Of a stretch of 59,085 nucleotides of DNA, positions 18,101 through 25,712 are shown piece after piece (the first letter of the stretch is position 1; each line of letters opens with the position of its first letter). Origin of the DNA: Shewanella glacialipiscicola (GTDB lineage Bacteria > Pseudomonadota > Gammaproteobacteria > Enterobacterales > Shewanellaceae); assembly GCF_023283485.1 (NCBI RefSeq), contig NZ_JAKILU010000025.1, positions 1-59,085 of the forward strand, read 5' to 3'. The notes beneath the pieces are model-generated. The model did not search any database. It was given only the letters and a program-made list of their open reading frames with translations, and was not told the DNA's origin. The position numbers were made by a program, and so were the translations under genes.

Positions 18101-18260
18101 TATTAGCATCGCGGCCAATCCGTTGATCCGTGTGGGGATTAATATGAACGACTTAAACTTGTTTGATCCAAGCCGTAATGGGCGTTATCCGCTAGTGGAT
18201 TGGGCGAGCGGCGCATCGGCCAGACAAGGCCTGCCGGCTAAGATTGAAAAAATAGCCTAA
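15153..18260 (+). CDS. ttrA: Tetrathionate reductase molybdopterin subunit TtrA
   Basis: The catalytic subunit has 1035 residues and reduces tetrathionate to thiosulfate in the periplasm with a bis-molybdopterin guanine dinucleotide cofactor. MDKSKRRFIKG plus a hydrophobic stretch is a Tat signal with a proper arginine pair. CLGCWTKCGVRA (near residue 81) begins the [4Fe-4S] motif. GAYCGFTYR (near 260) holds the likely molybdenum-ligating cysteine of this branch. The C-terminal part has the usual dinucleotide-binding domain (from about 890). The ribosome site GAGGAG precedes the ATG. Length and neighbours (TtrB, TtrC, TtrSR) separate it from arsenate, selenate and polysulfide reductases of the same family. 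A strong terminator follows. Confidence 0.93.
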   Translation: MDKSKRRFIKGAAVTGGVGLFAAGYSHTLTQIGKGVVNGTSGKPTHDPLHGNSLTPEYKVDLKTGQLISNDEQRVVNTMCLGCWTKCGVRARIDQKTDKIIRISGNPYHPLSAREHIDFDTPIKAAFVGLSAFQEQGLQGRSTACARGNAMLEQLDSPHRVTQCLKRVGKRGSGQWQSISFEQLLNETVEGGDLFGEGHVEGLRAIRDVSTPLDANNPEYGPKANQLLVSNASDEGRDALIKRFTFNSFGTRNFANHGAYCGFTYRAGAGALLDDLKKYAHLKPDWDNSEFLLFIGTSPQQSGNPFKRQARQLANARVNNTNFSYVVVSPMLPNTSNQPCAGNNTWLPIRPATDSALAMGMLRWIIEQQRYAVNFLTAPNVEAAKAAGYRGFSNASYLIVSDPTLPRFGQYLFASDLGLPFEGKAYGEQDSPLVIDEASGAVTLASMSQKAKLAVIHSVDTPKGIIAVKSSFQLLSDAALGFSMAEYAKECDISEAKIIDLADKFTSHGTKAAVISHGGTMSANGFYSAWAIMMLNAMIGNINLKGGALASGGSFPAFGKGPRYNLQEFDGMLEPKGVFLSRSKFPYEKTSEYRRKVEAGQSPYPSKEPWYPISSPLLGEHLTAAVHGYPYTLKAWINHMGNPVYGQAGLGEAIGEQLKDPKVLPLFISIDSFINETSALSDYIVPDTLTYESWGWTSAWQGTMTKVVTGRWPIVEPRVAKTATGDVVCMESFLSQVAIKLALPGFGEDAITAADGSLHPLTRAADYSLYGAANVAYLGTAVADINAEDMYLSGVSRIQAELNTRLKPEEVKKVSYLFARGGRFENMRNARDEAGNPSKVWPKPMMLWNPEVGSRRNSLTGEFMSGCPRLYQPALADGTPLDKAFDKSQWPLLISSYKSHTMSSMSIGSDRLRQVHPNNPVRLNEKTAARFGISTGDTVKISTPNGSVIALVECVAGVQADCIAIEHGYGHKELGARDTVIDDISIAANPLIRVGINMNDLNLFDPSRNGRYPLVDWASGASARQGLPAKIEKIA

Positions 18261-18299
18261 TCTGGGCACATGTGATGTTGTAAAGCGCATTTAGCGCAT

Positions 18300-18332
18300 A
18301 AAAAACGAGCTACCAATGGCAGCTCGTTTTTT
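18300..18332. terminator. Bidirectional intrinsic terminator
   Basis: A 12-bp stem (AAAAAACGAGCT with AGCTCGTTTTTT) encloses a 9-base loop and is followed by a T run. It ends ttrBCA and, read the other way, the DUF3581 gene. Confidence 0.85.
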
Positions 18333-18364
18333 TATGTGTTGTATTTGAGTAACAATATCAACAA

Positions 18365-19066
18365 TTAGAAATCCGTTTTACGGCCTTCATAGGTGGCGCG
18401 CATTTGCTGCACCGATGCCTCTTCATAGGGACGTAATCCACTCATCACTAACGTTTTAATCCCAGTTCCAACGACAATATCACCACTATGCAGTTCAAAA
18501 TGCAGCGTGACGTCACCGCGTTTACCGTTGATTTTTAAATCTTGTCCAACAAGCGAGAGTGTCACTTCAATAAAATCTAAAGTGGTTAAATCAAACGACA
18601 TACTTTCGTAAATAACTAAGGGTCGTTCTGGGTTTATCATCACTTGATGCTGCTTCATCAAAGGGATCAAAATATCAATAAAGTTATGCCCAGAGAACGC
18701 CACATACTGACGAATAAAGGATTCTGTTTGCGCGTCACAACGGCTGACATCACCTTGACGGCTGACATTAAGGTAGACTTTTTCACGGCTATCACAAATC
18801 GAGAAACTGTCATTCACCTGCGCCGGAAACTGTAATTCAGTGCCATCACCCACCATGCCTGCAAAGCTAAATTTCATCTGCTGGCTTAAACCATACTGGG
18901 TTAATACTAAGGCAAACAACAAATCACCTGGCACACAAAAACGCTTAGCACCCACGTCGTGTATAGGATTGAAGTCCTGCGCAATTTTTTTGGCGAAGTC
19001 ACTGGCTTGTTGTGCGGAAACGGAAATAGTTTGATTTTGCTTTAAAAAATACGGCGCTAGAAACAT
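18365..19066 (-). CDS. DUF3581 family protein
   Basis: The 233-residue soluble protein matches the DUF3581 family found in Shewanella and Vibrio; this is from memory of the family pattern. The segment DFNPIHDVGAKRF (near residue 33) resembles the D-x-N-P-[IL]-H motif of MaoC-type hot-dog hydratases, and VPGDLLFALVL and FSGHNFIDILIPL fit that fold. A role in acyl metabolism is therefore only suggested. No membrane segment or signal peptide is seen. It stands alone, with a shared terminator downstream and a 209-base AT-rich gap upstream. Confidence 0.72.
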   Translation of the reverse strand: MFLAPYFLKQNQTISVSAQQASDFAKKIAQDFNPIHDVGAKRFCVPGDLLFALVLTQYGLSQQMKFSFAGMVGDGTELQFPAQVNDSFSICDSREKVYLNVSRQGDVSRCDAQTESFIRQYVAFSGHNFIDILIPLMKQHQVMINPERPLVIYESMSFDLTTLDFIEVTLSLVGQDLKINGKRGDVTLHFELHSGDIVVGTGIKTLVMSGLRPYEEASVQQMRATYEGRKTDF

Positions 19067-19275
19067 ATAAACTCTATTTTAAATGACTCAAATAAGGATG
19101 GATAACAAAATTATCAAGAGTTTACCTTACATTATGCATTTAACTCACCCGATGACTTAGCCCCAAGGAAGACGTACAAAGTAACAGCATATTCACATTT
19201 GTAAAGCCAAACAAAACGCCGGAGTCATAACATTAATGAATAAGTAATGAGCGTCAATAGAAATTAAATAACACA

Positions 19276-19506
19276 TTAAACTCTTTTAAATTCACGCTTT
19301 AATTGATAATCATCGTCTGTAACTAACTGCTCGAGCACTTCAATACGCTGACGCAAACTGGCTAACTCAGCCCGCAGCGCTTGATTTTCAGCGTCTTGTT
19401 CACGGCTCAAACCCACTGATTTATTGCGTATTTTCATAATCGCGACCACATATCCACCCACAATGGCGAATATTGGGATAAGCAAAGCGAGGGTGCTAGT
19501 GTTCAT
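19276..19506 (-). CDS. PspB-like small membrane protein
   Basis: The 76-residue protein has one N-terminal membrane span (residues 4-24) and a cytoplasmic coiled coil (AENQALRAELASLRQRIEVLEQLV). This is the layout and size of phage shock protein B, and the tail LEQLVTDDDY resembles the end of PspB. No pspA or pspC gene is adjacent, so a link to the phage shock response is not shown. AGGAAATCATC lies just upstream of the ATG. It is the only gene between DUF3581 and the DUF2391 gene. Confidence 0.65.
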   Translation of the reverse strand: MNTSTLALLIPIFAIVGGYVVAIMKIRNKSVGLSREQDAENQALRAELASLRQRIEVLEQLVTDDDYQLKREFKRV

Positions 19507-19656
19507 GATGATTTCCTTTCATTTTTATTTGGCTAAAATATCGAGCTTAAAATCTCGATTTGAGGCTGGCTTTGAACAAAGCCAATATCAAAATATGCCA
19601 ATAAGTATGCGCAAGATAACCGCAATTCACCAGTGACCCAATTTAGCCAACGCGCA

Positions 19657-20058
19657 TCATTCCTTATCGAAGCTGTCCACCACAATCGCGCCCATTGATG
19701 CGGGCATAGAGATCACGATAATTCGTTTAATTGAGGTCAGCGGGTCCTCAAAAAATGGCACTTTATCAAGACAAAGCAGCACCAAAAACACCACACAAGC
19801 GGTGAGTAAATACGCCACCACAATGCGAAAAATAAATACTGGAACTCGGGCGCGAATATTTTGCTGGAACACGCTGTGGTAGCTAAAAACACTGAGAAAT
19901 AGTAAGGATAAGCTAAACAGCATGGCAATATTGAGCACAGGCAAGGTTTCACCCAGCCGCCACGCTTCCTCTGAAAACGCGACGGGCACCGCAAGTGCAA
20001 AGGCGCCAACACAAACTTGGCTGGCATCTTCGCTATTAAAACTAAAGATCATGCGCAT
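19657..20058 (-). CDS. DUF2391 family integral membrane protein
   Basis: This 133-residue protein has four hydrophobic segments (about 16-30, 40-60, 72-97 and 110-127). FSNxD-like and VPVAFSEEAWRLGE motifs at the start and the ending SMPASMGAIVVDSF fit the TIGR02587/DUF2391 membrane family, whose function is unknown; the assignment is from memory. It reads in the same direction as the neighbouring ppiC gene, 88 bases away. Confidence 0.6.
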   Translation of the reverse strand: MRMIFSFNSEDASQVCVGAFALAVPVAFSEEAWRLGETLPVLNIAMLFSLSLLFLSVFSYHSVFQQNIRARVPVFIFRIVVAYLLTACVVFLVLLCLDKVPFFEDPLTSIKRIIVISMPASMGAIVVDSFDKE

Positions 20059-20146
20059 CGCTCCTTAATGTTCCATCCCTTTGATGAGTTAAAAATAACG
20101 TTCAGCTAAGCAGAACGCTACAAATACCAGCCTCACTCCAACGGCA

Positions 20147-20425
20147 TTAAGTCCGATAAAGCACTTTAACCACATGAAAACCAAACTTTGTTTTCACAAT
20201 ATGTGGCACTAATAACTCACCGCTGAAAGCGACTTTATCGAACTGGGGCACCATTTGACCTTTTTTAAACTCGCCTAAATCACCGCCTTTTTTAGCCGAT
20301 GGACAAGAGGAAAAACGTTTGGCGAGCATCGCAAAATTAGCACCGTTATTCAGCTGCTTAATAATATCCTCAGCCTGCTCTTTATGTTTCACTAAAATAT
20401 GCACGGCGGCAGCGGTTTTATACAT
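20147..20425 (-). CDS. ppiC: Peptidyl-prolyl cis-trans isomerase C (parvulin)
   Basis: This one-domain parvulin of 92 residues matches Escherichia coli PpiC closely: [36 protein letters not shown] and [11 protein letters not shown]. It catalyses cis-trans isomerisation of proline peptide bonds in the cytoplasm. The reading frame is open four codons further (20437), but the family starts with M-x-K-T-A-A-A, which fits ATG 20425. It is preceded by GTGAGAAA. Nothing unusual was seen. Confidence 0.93.
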   Translation of the reverse strand: MYKTAAAVHILVKHKEQAEDIIKQLNNGANFAMLAKRFSSCPSAKKGGDLGEFKKGQMVPQFDKVAFSGELLVPHIVKTKFGFHVVKVLYRT

Positions 20426-20585
20426 GATATTTCTCACTTGGAATTAACCACTCATACAAGGTTAAATTGGCGTTATCGCGTAAACACACGACAACGCCAT
20501 TCATACTCTGCAAAGACGGTTTTAACTTAACGGTATATGCTCAATACGCAGGGCATTATTGAGCGACTCTCAACCCAACTACCAA

Positions 20586-22892
20586 CTATTGGCCGAGAAT
20601 TTTTTGCCACCACTGTAACGGCTCACCACAGTTGTTTATTGGACGATAGGTTGCCGTTAATGCTGGCAGCGCATCAACATTGCTACAGGTAGACTCTTTA
20701 GCGATACCAGTATCACGGTCAAAAAAGCCCCTTACTACCCCATTGACCTGAATCGAACGCAGGCTTATCGGTGGGCGCTCCTTTAAGAAGGCAAGATATA
20801 CGGCCATGGCGCCACTGCTACCATATAAGCTGGTTTTACCGTTATCGTCACGCCCCACCCAAATGGCCGCGACGTTACGCTCATCAAAACCGGCAAACCA
20901 AGAGTCGCGGCTGTCGTTACTGGTACCTGTTTTACCTGCTAATCCCACGCCGGGGAACGCATTACCCAGACGCGTCGCAGTTCCGGTATTGACCACTTGT
21001 TGCATCGCGAACTGAATTAAAAAGTCCGTTTCAGGCGATATGGCTTGCTCTTTAGGTAGTCGCGTTACGGGTAATGGATTCTTTTCAGAATCGAGTACCG
21101 CCGTCACGGTAGTTAATTTACGGTAAACACCACTGTCGGCTAAGGTTTGATACACCTGCGCCACCATTAATGGTGAACCATTGACGGCACCCAGCAACAT
21201 GGAAGGGTACGGATTTAGTGGTTCATGCCAGCCCGATTTAGCCAAGGTTGTTGCGACCGCATCCACACCAACCGCAATACCGAGGTTGACTGTAGGTACG
21301 TTCATCGACTTTTTTAGCGCTGTTAACAGCGGTACTTGGCCAGTAAACTTTTTATCAAAGTTTTGTGGTGACCAAGTTTTACCTTGCTCACTCTTTAAGG
21401 TTATCGGTTGATCTTTAAGCGGTGTCGCTAACGTAAATTGGCTATTAGGTGCTAGAGCGGTGGCATACACAAAGGGCTTAATTAACGAACCTATAGGGCG
21501 GCGAATTTCTACCGCGCGGTTAAAGCCGTCAAATCCTGGAGTTTTATCACCGACCATAGCCGCGATGCCGCCGGTATATTTATCTGTGACTACCATGCCT
21601 ATCTGTAATGACTTATTACTCTTATCTAAGCTTTTAAGCGTTCGGGTTACCGCGATTTCGGCAGCTTCTTGAGCCATAGGATCGAGCGTGGTATAGATTT
21701 TCACCCCTGATTGCTTCAACAGTGCATCGCCATAACGCTCATTAACTTCTTGTTTTACTAAAGCAAAGAATGAAGGTAACTTCTGATGTGCGGGTTTATT
21801 TACATTACGAATGCCTAAGGGTGACTCCACGGCCGCCTTGTATTCGGCCGTATTTAAATGGCCTGCATCCATAAGTAAACGCAATACAAGATCGCGACGC
21901 TCTTGAATACGCTCAGGATATTTCCAAGGGTTGTAATAAGATGGGCCTTTAATCGCAGCCACTAAAAAAGCCTGTTGAGAAATCGTTAACTCAGTGATCG
22001 GGCGGCCAAAATAGAAGCGCGATGCTAACCCCATACCATGGACGGCGCGGGATTTATCTTGTCCCATATACACTTCGTTTAAATAAGCTTCGAGGATTTC
22101 TTCTTTGCTGTAACGAAAATCAATAATCACAGCCATTAAGGCTTCGCGCACCTTGCGCAGTAAAGAACGTTCACTAGACAGGAAAAAGTTTTTCGCTAAC
22201 TGTTGCGTTAACGTCGAGCCGCCCTGCACTGTGCGCCCCGCACTGATATTGACCAACGCGGCGCGCGCAATCGCAAAGGGATTAACGCCGTGATGTTCAT
22301 AAAAACTGCGATCTTCCACCAGCAGCAATGCCTGCACAATCGACTGCGGCATTTCTTCGGTGGGCACAAAAAGTCTGTCTTCGCCGTCACCCGTAATAAT
22401 GCGATCGAGCAATACCGGTTCAAGGTGGAACACGGCAAGTTGGCGCTTGTCTGACACTCGGGTCACCGAGCTGACGCCATTGCTGTCGAAACTTATCATG
22501 ACTCTTTGTTCGACCTGATCGCCTTCAGGATGCAAAAAGGGTCGACGCCATAATTCAATACGCGTGCTTGAGGCCGAAAACTCGCCAACTTGGCGTGGAT
22601 TGGCCACTTTGCGATAACTGAGCAACTTAAGCTCCGCCATAATTTGCGGATGGCTGACGGCAGCGCCAGGATAGAGCGCCATAGAACGGCTAAATACCTG
22701 CGCTGGCAGGTGCCATTTTTGTCCTTCAAATTTTTGCGCAATAATTTGATCAAGATAAATGCTATATAAAGTGACGAGGGCCAATCCAGCCAAACCCAGC
22801 TTCCAAGCAATTGACCAAATTCGTCGAAACACACCACGGTTGTTTTTAGACCTGCGAGACGCGGGTGTTTTCTTTGTTGTCTTAGTTGTCAT
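20586..22892 (-). CDS. mrcB: Penicillin-binding protein 1B
   Basis: This bifunctional peptidoglycan synthase of 768 residues is anchored in the inner membrane by a span near residues 28-47. A UB2H regulatory domain follows (about 60-150). The glycosyltransferase domain shows EDRSFYEHHGV and QGGSTLTQQLAKNFF. The transpeptidase domain has the catalytic serine in GSLIKP, then SMN and KTGTSND. It polymerises and cross-links glycan strands in the periplasm. Length and motifs are normal for the family. The basic N-terminal tail (KTTKKTPASRRSKNNR) is usual. The gene seems monocistronic, with 93 bases between it and hrpB upstream. Confidence 0.95.
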   Translation of the reverse strand: MTTKTTKKTPASRRSKNNRGVFRRIWSIAWKLGLAGLALVTLYSIYLDQIIAQKFEGQKWHLPAQVFSRSMALYPGAAVSHPQIMAELKLLSYRKVANPRQVGEFSASSTRIELWRRPFLHPEGDQVEQRVMISFDSNGVSSVTRVSDKRQLAVFHLEPVLLDRIITGDGEDRLFVPTEEMPQSIVQALLLVEDRSFYEHHGVNPFAIARAALVNISAGRTVQGGSTLTQQLAKNFFLSSERSLLRKVREALMAVIIDFRYSKEEILEAYLNEVYMGQDKSRAVHGMGLASRFYFGRPITELTISQQAFLVAAIKGPSYYNPWKYPERIQERRDLVLRLLMDAGHLNTAEYKAAVESPLGIRNVNKPAHQKLPSFFALVKQEVNERYGDALLKQSGVKIYTTLDPMAQEAAEIAVTRTLKSLDKSNKSLQIGMVVTDKYTGGIAAMVGDKTPGFDGFNRAVEIRRPIGSLIKPFVYATALAPNSQFTLATPLKDQPITLKSEQGKTWSPQNFDKKFTGQVPLLTALKKSMNVPTVNLGIAVGVDAVATTLAKSGWHEPLNPYPSMLLGAVNGSPLMVAQVYQTLADSGVYRKLTTVTAVLDSEKNPLPVTRLPKEQAISPETDFLIQFAMQQVVNTGTATRLGNAFPGVGLAGKTGTSNDSRDSWFAGFDERNVAAIWVGRDDNGKTSLYGSSGAMAVYLAFLKERPPISLRSIQVNGVVRGFFDRDTGIAKESTCSNVDALPALTATYRPINNCGEPLQWWQKILGQ

Positions 22893-22985
22893 ATCTACTT
22901 CATCATTGGTGCATTTAAGGACTTAAGCCATAAACACAACGGCAAGCACCTTGTGCATTAAAGCCTTTTATAAAGGCTGGCTAAA

Positions 22986-25559
22986 CTATGGCTGAGCTAA
23001 ACCCAAGGTTTTTTTCTTGGTAAATTTTGTTGGTAATGTATTCACAGGATCGTCGGGCCACAAATGTTTTGGATATCGGCCGCGCATTTCCTTTTTCACT
23101 TCTACATAAGGTCCCTGCCAAAAACTGGCGAGATCCGCCGTCAGCGCTAATGGTCGCTGCGCCGGAGAAAGTAACTCCATCGTCACCTTTAACTTACCCT
23201 GCGCGAGCATTGGACTTTGTGCCATACCAAAGGTTTCCTGTAACCGCACACGCAGCAGCGCACGTCCAGACTCATCGTATACAATCGGCGCTGAGGTTCC
23301 GGTGACTAACGGCCACGAAGTGGGCAATAACTCCTCGAGTCGTTGTTTCTGCTGCCAGCTCAAACAGTTTGCCACAAAAGCAAAACAATCGAGCTTAACT
23401 AATTGCGGCAGATTATTCACATTTTCAAGGTAAGGCGCCAGCCAAGTTTCGAGATTGGCTAATAGTGCTTCATCATCAACTTGGGGCCAGTCGCTAGCAA
23501 CATCAAACTCAGTAGCGAGTTTCAGCCTGTATTGAAACTGTTCTAAGTTAGCGTTCCAATTGAGAATTTGTAATCCTTGCTGGCGAATATAACCCAGTAA
23601 GGCCGCGACAATTTGTTTACGCTCAGGCTTAGCAATTGTCTCGGTTTTTACTAAAATTTGTCCGACCTTGTATTGGCGCTGCGCAATAACGCGGCCCTTA
23701 CTGTCATCCCAGCCACATTGTTCATGGATTTCTAACAAATCGGTTAATTCGCTATCAAATAAACTCGGCTGAAACTGACTTGCCAAGTAAATTCGCCCAG
23801 CGTTTCTACCCTCAGTTTCTTGAAAATCGGCCACCACCATCCATGGGGTTTGCGACAATGCATCATCACCAGCCAGCACCACGCCTGTGCCATTAGCTAA
23901 TTGATAACCCTCAACACCGCGCGCTTTGGCGATGCGATCTGGATAAGCGAGCGCCAATAATAATCCCACATCACTGTGATGGGCATGGGTTGCGACTTGA
24001 GATAAATCAGCGGTTAATGCGAGTTTTTTCTGCCACTGTTTGGCTTGCTGTCCCGCTTGCCCTTGGCTGGCAAAGTGCAAGTAATTCATGATATCGGCAC
24101 CTTTTTTAGGTAGCCCTCGCGCCTCTAAAATTCCCGATAGCAAACAAGCTAAGCTACCTAATTGCGCAGCTTGCCCGCTGATATTTTTTGCGCCGAAGCT
24201 TTTAGCGCCCAATAGCATGTGGGCGAGCCTTGGGTGGCATCCTAGCTCGTAGGCCGTTTTGCCGTGGGACGTCAGTTTATTGTGGCTATCGACCATGCCT
24301 AAACGCTGTAACAGTTTCCACGCCAACGCCTCATTCACACTCGGCGGCGGCGTTAACAGCATTAAATCGCTAAAAGATTTAGCGCCCCAATAGGCACAAT
24401 CGTGGGCCATAGACACCAGATCCGCTTGGCTTATTTCGGGTTCATCCGCCCTTAGCATCCGCCCATGTTCTTCTTGGCTCCACAGGCGTACACACACACC
24501 TGCCGATAAACGTCCGGCGCGGCCGCTGCGCTGAGTCGCAGAAGCTTGGCTAATACGCTTTAAGCCTAAACGGGTTACGCCGGTCTTGGGATTAAAACTG
24601 GCTTGGCGCTTATAGCCACTGTCGATGACAAAACCTATGCCCTCAATGGTTAAGCTTGATTCTGCGACGTTAGTGGCTAACACGATTTTGCGCCTGCCGT
24701 CTGTCGTTGCCGCTATTGCGCTGTCTTGCTCCGCCCCTGAAAGCTCGCCATAGAGGGGGCAAATCAAAAAAGCATCATGACTTAAACGCTCACGCAGAAA
24801 TTGCTGTAATCGTGAGATTTCGCCTTTCCCGGGTAAAAACACCAGCACAGCATTATTGGTAGCCGTTTTATCGACACTAGCGCTACTAGCCGAGACCAAA
24901 TCGAGCACGCTGCGGCCAAGGTGATCAATCCAATGCAGCTGAGTCGGCACAGGGCGATATTCGATGTCGACAGGAAAACTGCGACCTTCACTATGTAAAG
25001 TCACGGCTTCTGGCATCAGTTCGCCCAAGGCAAGGCCAGATAAGGTCGCTGACATAGCTAATATCTTTAAATCGCCCCGCAATGAGGCTTGTACTTCGAG
25101 CGCTAGGGCAAGACCTAAATCTGTGGTGAGGTGACGTTCATGAATTTCATCGAAGATGATCATTCCAATCCCAGTTAACTCAGGATCTTGTTGGATCATT
25201 CGCGTCAGTATGCCTTCGGTGACAATTTCTAAACGGGTATTAGCGCTGATTTTAGCTTCACCGCGGACGCGATAGCCCACCTCTTGCCCCACCTTTTGCT
25301 GGCGACAGCTGGCAATATAATGCGCCACACTGCGAGCCGCGACGCGCCTAGGCTCGAGCATTAAAATACGGCCACTGATTTCTGGCCAATCCAGCATAGC
25401 CAAAGGTAATGCCGTCGATTTTCCCGCACCCGTGGGCGCCTCGAGGATCACTTGAGCGTGACGAGAAAATGCCGCGCGCAGCGGTGCAAGTAAAGAATGA
25501 ATGGGTAGATGGTTCAATGCACAAATATACAAAGGAGAAATTATTCGGCAGTTTAACAT
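22986..25559 (-). CDS. hrpB: ATP-dependent helicase HrpB
   Basis: This DEAH-box helicase of about 850 residues has Walker A (APTGAGKST, near residue 41), Walker B as DEIH (DEIHERH), motif III (SATL) and the Q-rich motif VI (QRSGRAGR). The HrpB-specific C-terminal domain reaches to the end (HLWPDDP near 840). Its cellular role is poorly known; RNA helicase activity is inferred from family. The start is uncertain: ATG 25559 has no ribosome site, and a TTG at 25517 nearer the conserved region is an alternative. The gene begins 66 bases from a 32-bp palindrome. Confidence 0.92.
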   Translation of the reverse strand: MLNCRIISPLYICALNHLPIHSLLAPLRAAFSRHAQVILEAPTGAGKSTALPLAMLDWPEISGRILMLEPRRVAARSVAHYIASCRQQKVGQEVGYRVRGEAKISANTRLEIVTEGILTRMIQQDPELTGIGMIIFDEIHERHLTTDLGLALALEVQASLRGDLKILAMSATLSGLALGELMPEAVTLHSEGRSFPVDIEYRPVPTQLHWIDHLGRSVLDLVSASSASVDKTATNNAVLVFLPGKGEISRLQQFLRERLSHDAFLICPLYGELSGAEQDSAIAATTDGRRKIVLATNVAESSLTIEGIGFVIDSGYKRQASFNPKTGVTRLGLKRISQASATQRSGRAGRLSAGVCVRLWSQEEHGRMLRADEPEISQADLVSMAHDCAYWGAKSFSDLMLLTPPPSVNEALAWKLLQRLGMVDSHNKLTSHGKTAYELGCHPRLAHMLLGAKSFGAKNISGQAAQLGSLACLLSGILEARGLPKKGADIMNYLHFASQGQAGQQAKQWQKKLALTADLSQVATHAHHSDVGLLLALAYPDRIAKARGVEGYQLANGTGVVLAGDDALSQTPWMVVADFQETEGRNAGRIYLASQFQPSLFDSELTDLLEIHEQCGWDDSKGRVIAQRQYKVGQILVKTETIAKPERKQIVAALLGYIRQQGLQILNWNANLEQFQYRLKLATEFDVASDWPQVDDEALLANLETWLAPYLENVNNLPQLVKLDCFAFVANCLSWQQKQRLEELLPTSWPLVTGTSAPIVYDESGRALLRVRLQETFGMAQSPMLAQGKLKVTMELLSPAQRPLALTADLASFWQGPYVEVKKEMRGRYPKHLWPDDPVNTLPTKFTKKKTLGLAQP

Positions 25560-25624
25560 AGCTGGTTAATACTGTCCCTTTAACCCCCTCACCTTTAAAA
25601 CAGTCATGCCAATTGAAAGAATTG

Positions 25625-25656
25625 TCCTCGATTGCGTTAGCTAACGCAATCGAGGA
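25625..25656. repeat. Perfect 32-bp palindrome downstream of the copper receptor gene
   Basis: Two 16-base arms (TCCTCGATTGCGTTAG and its exact complement) meet without a spacer. It lies 57 bases after the stop of the receptor gene and 66 bases before hrpB. It may end the receptor transcript, though no strong T run follows on that strand; it may equally be an operator or a cruciform site. Confidence 0.7.
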
Positions 25657-25712
25657 GATAGGTAGAAAAACCTAGATTAATATTGAATACTTACTTGAAA
25701 TATCTACCTAAT

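Noticed and set aside
19737..20027. 96-codon minus-strand frame
   Set aside because: It is a different frame inside the DUF2391 gene; the other frame has clear membrane segments and better family fit.
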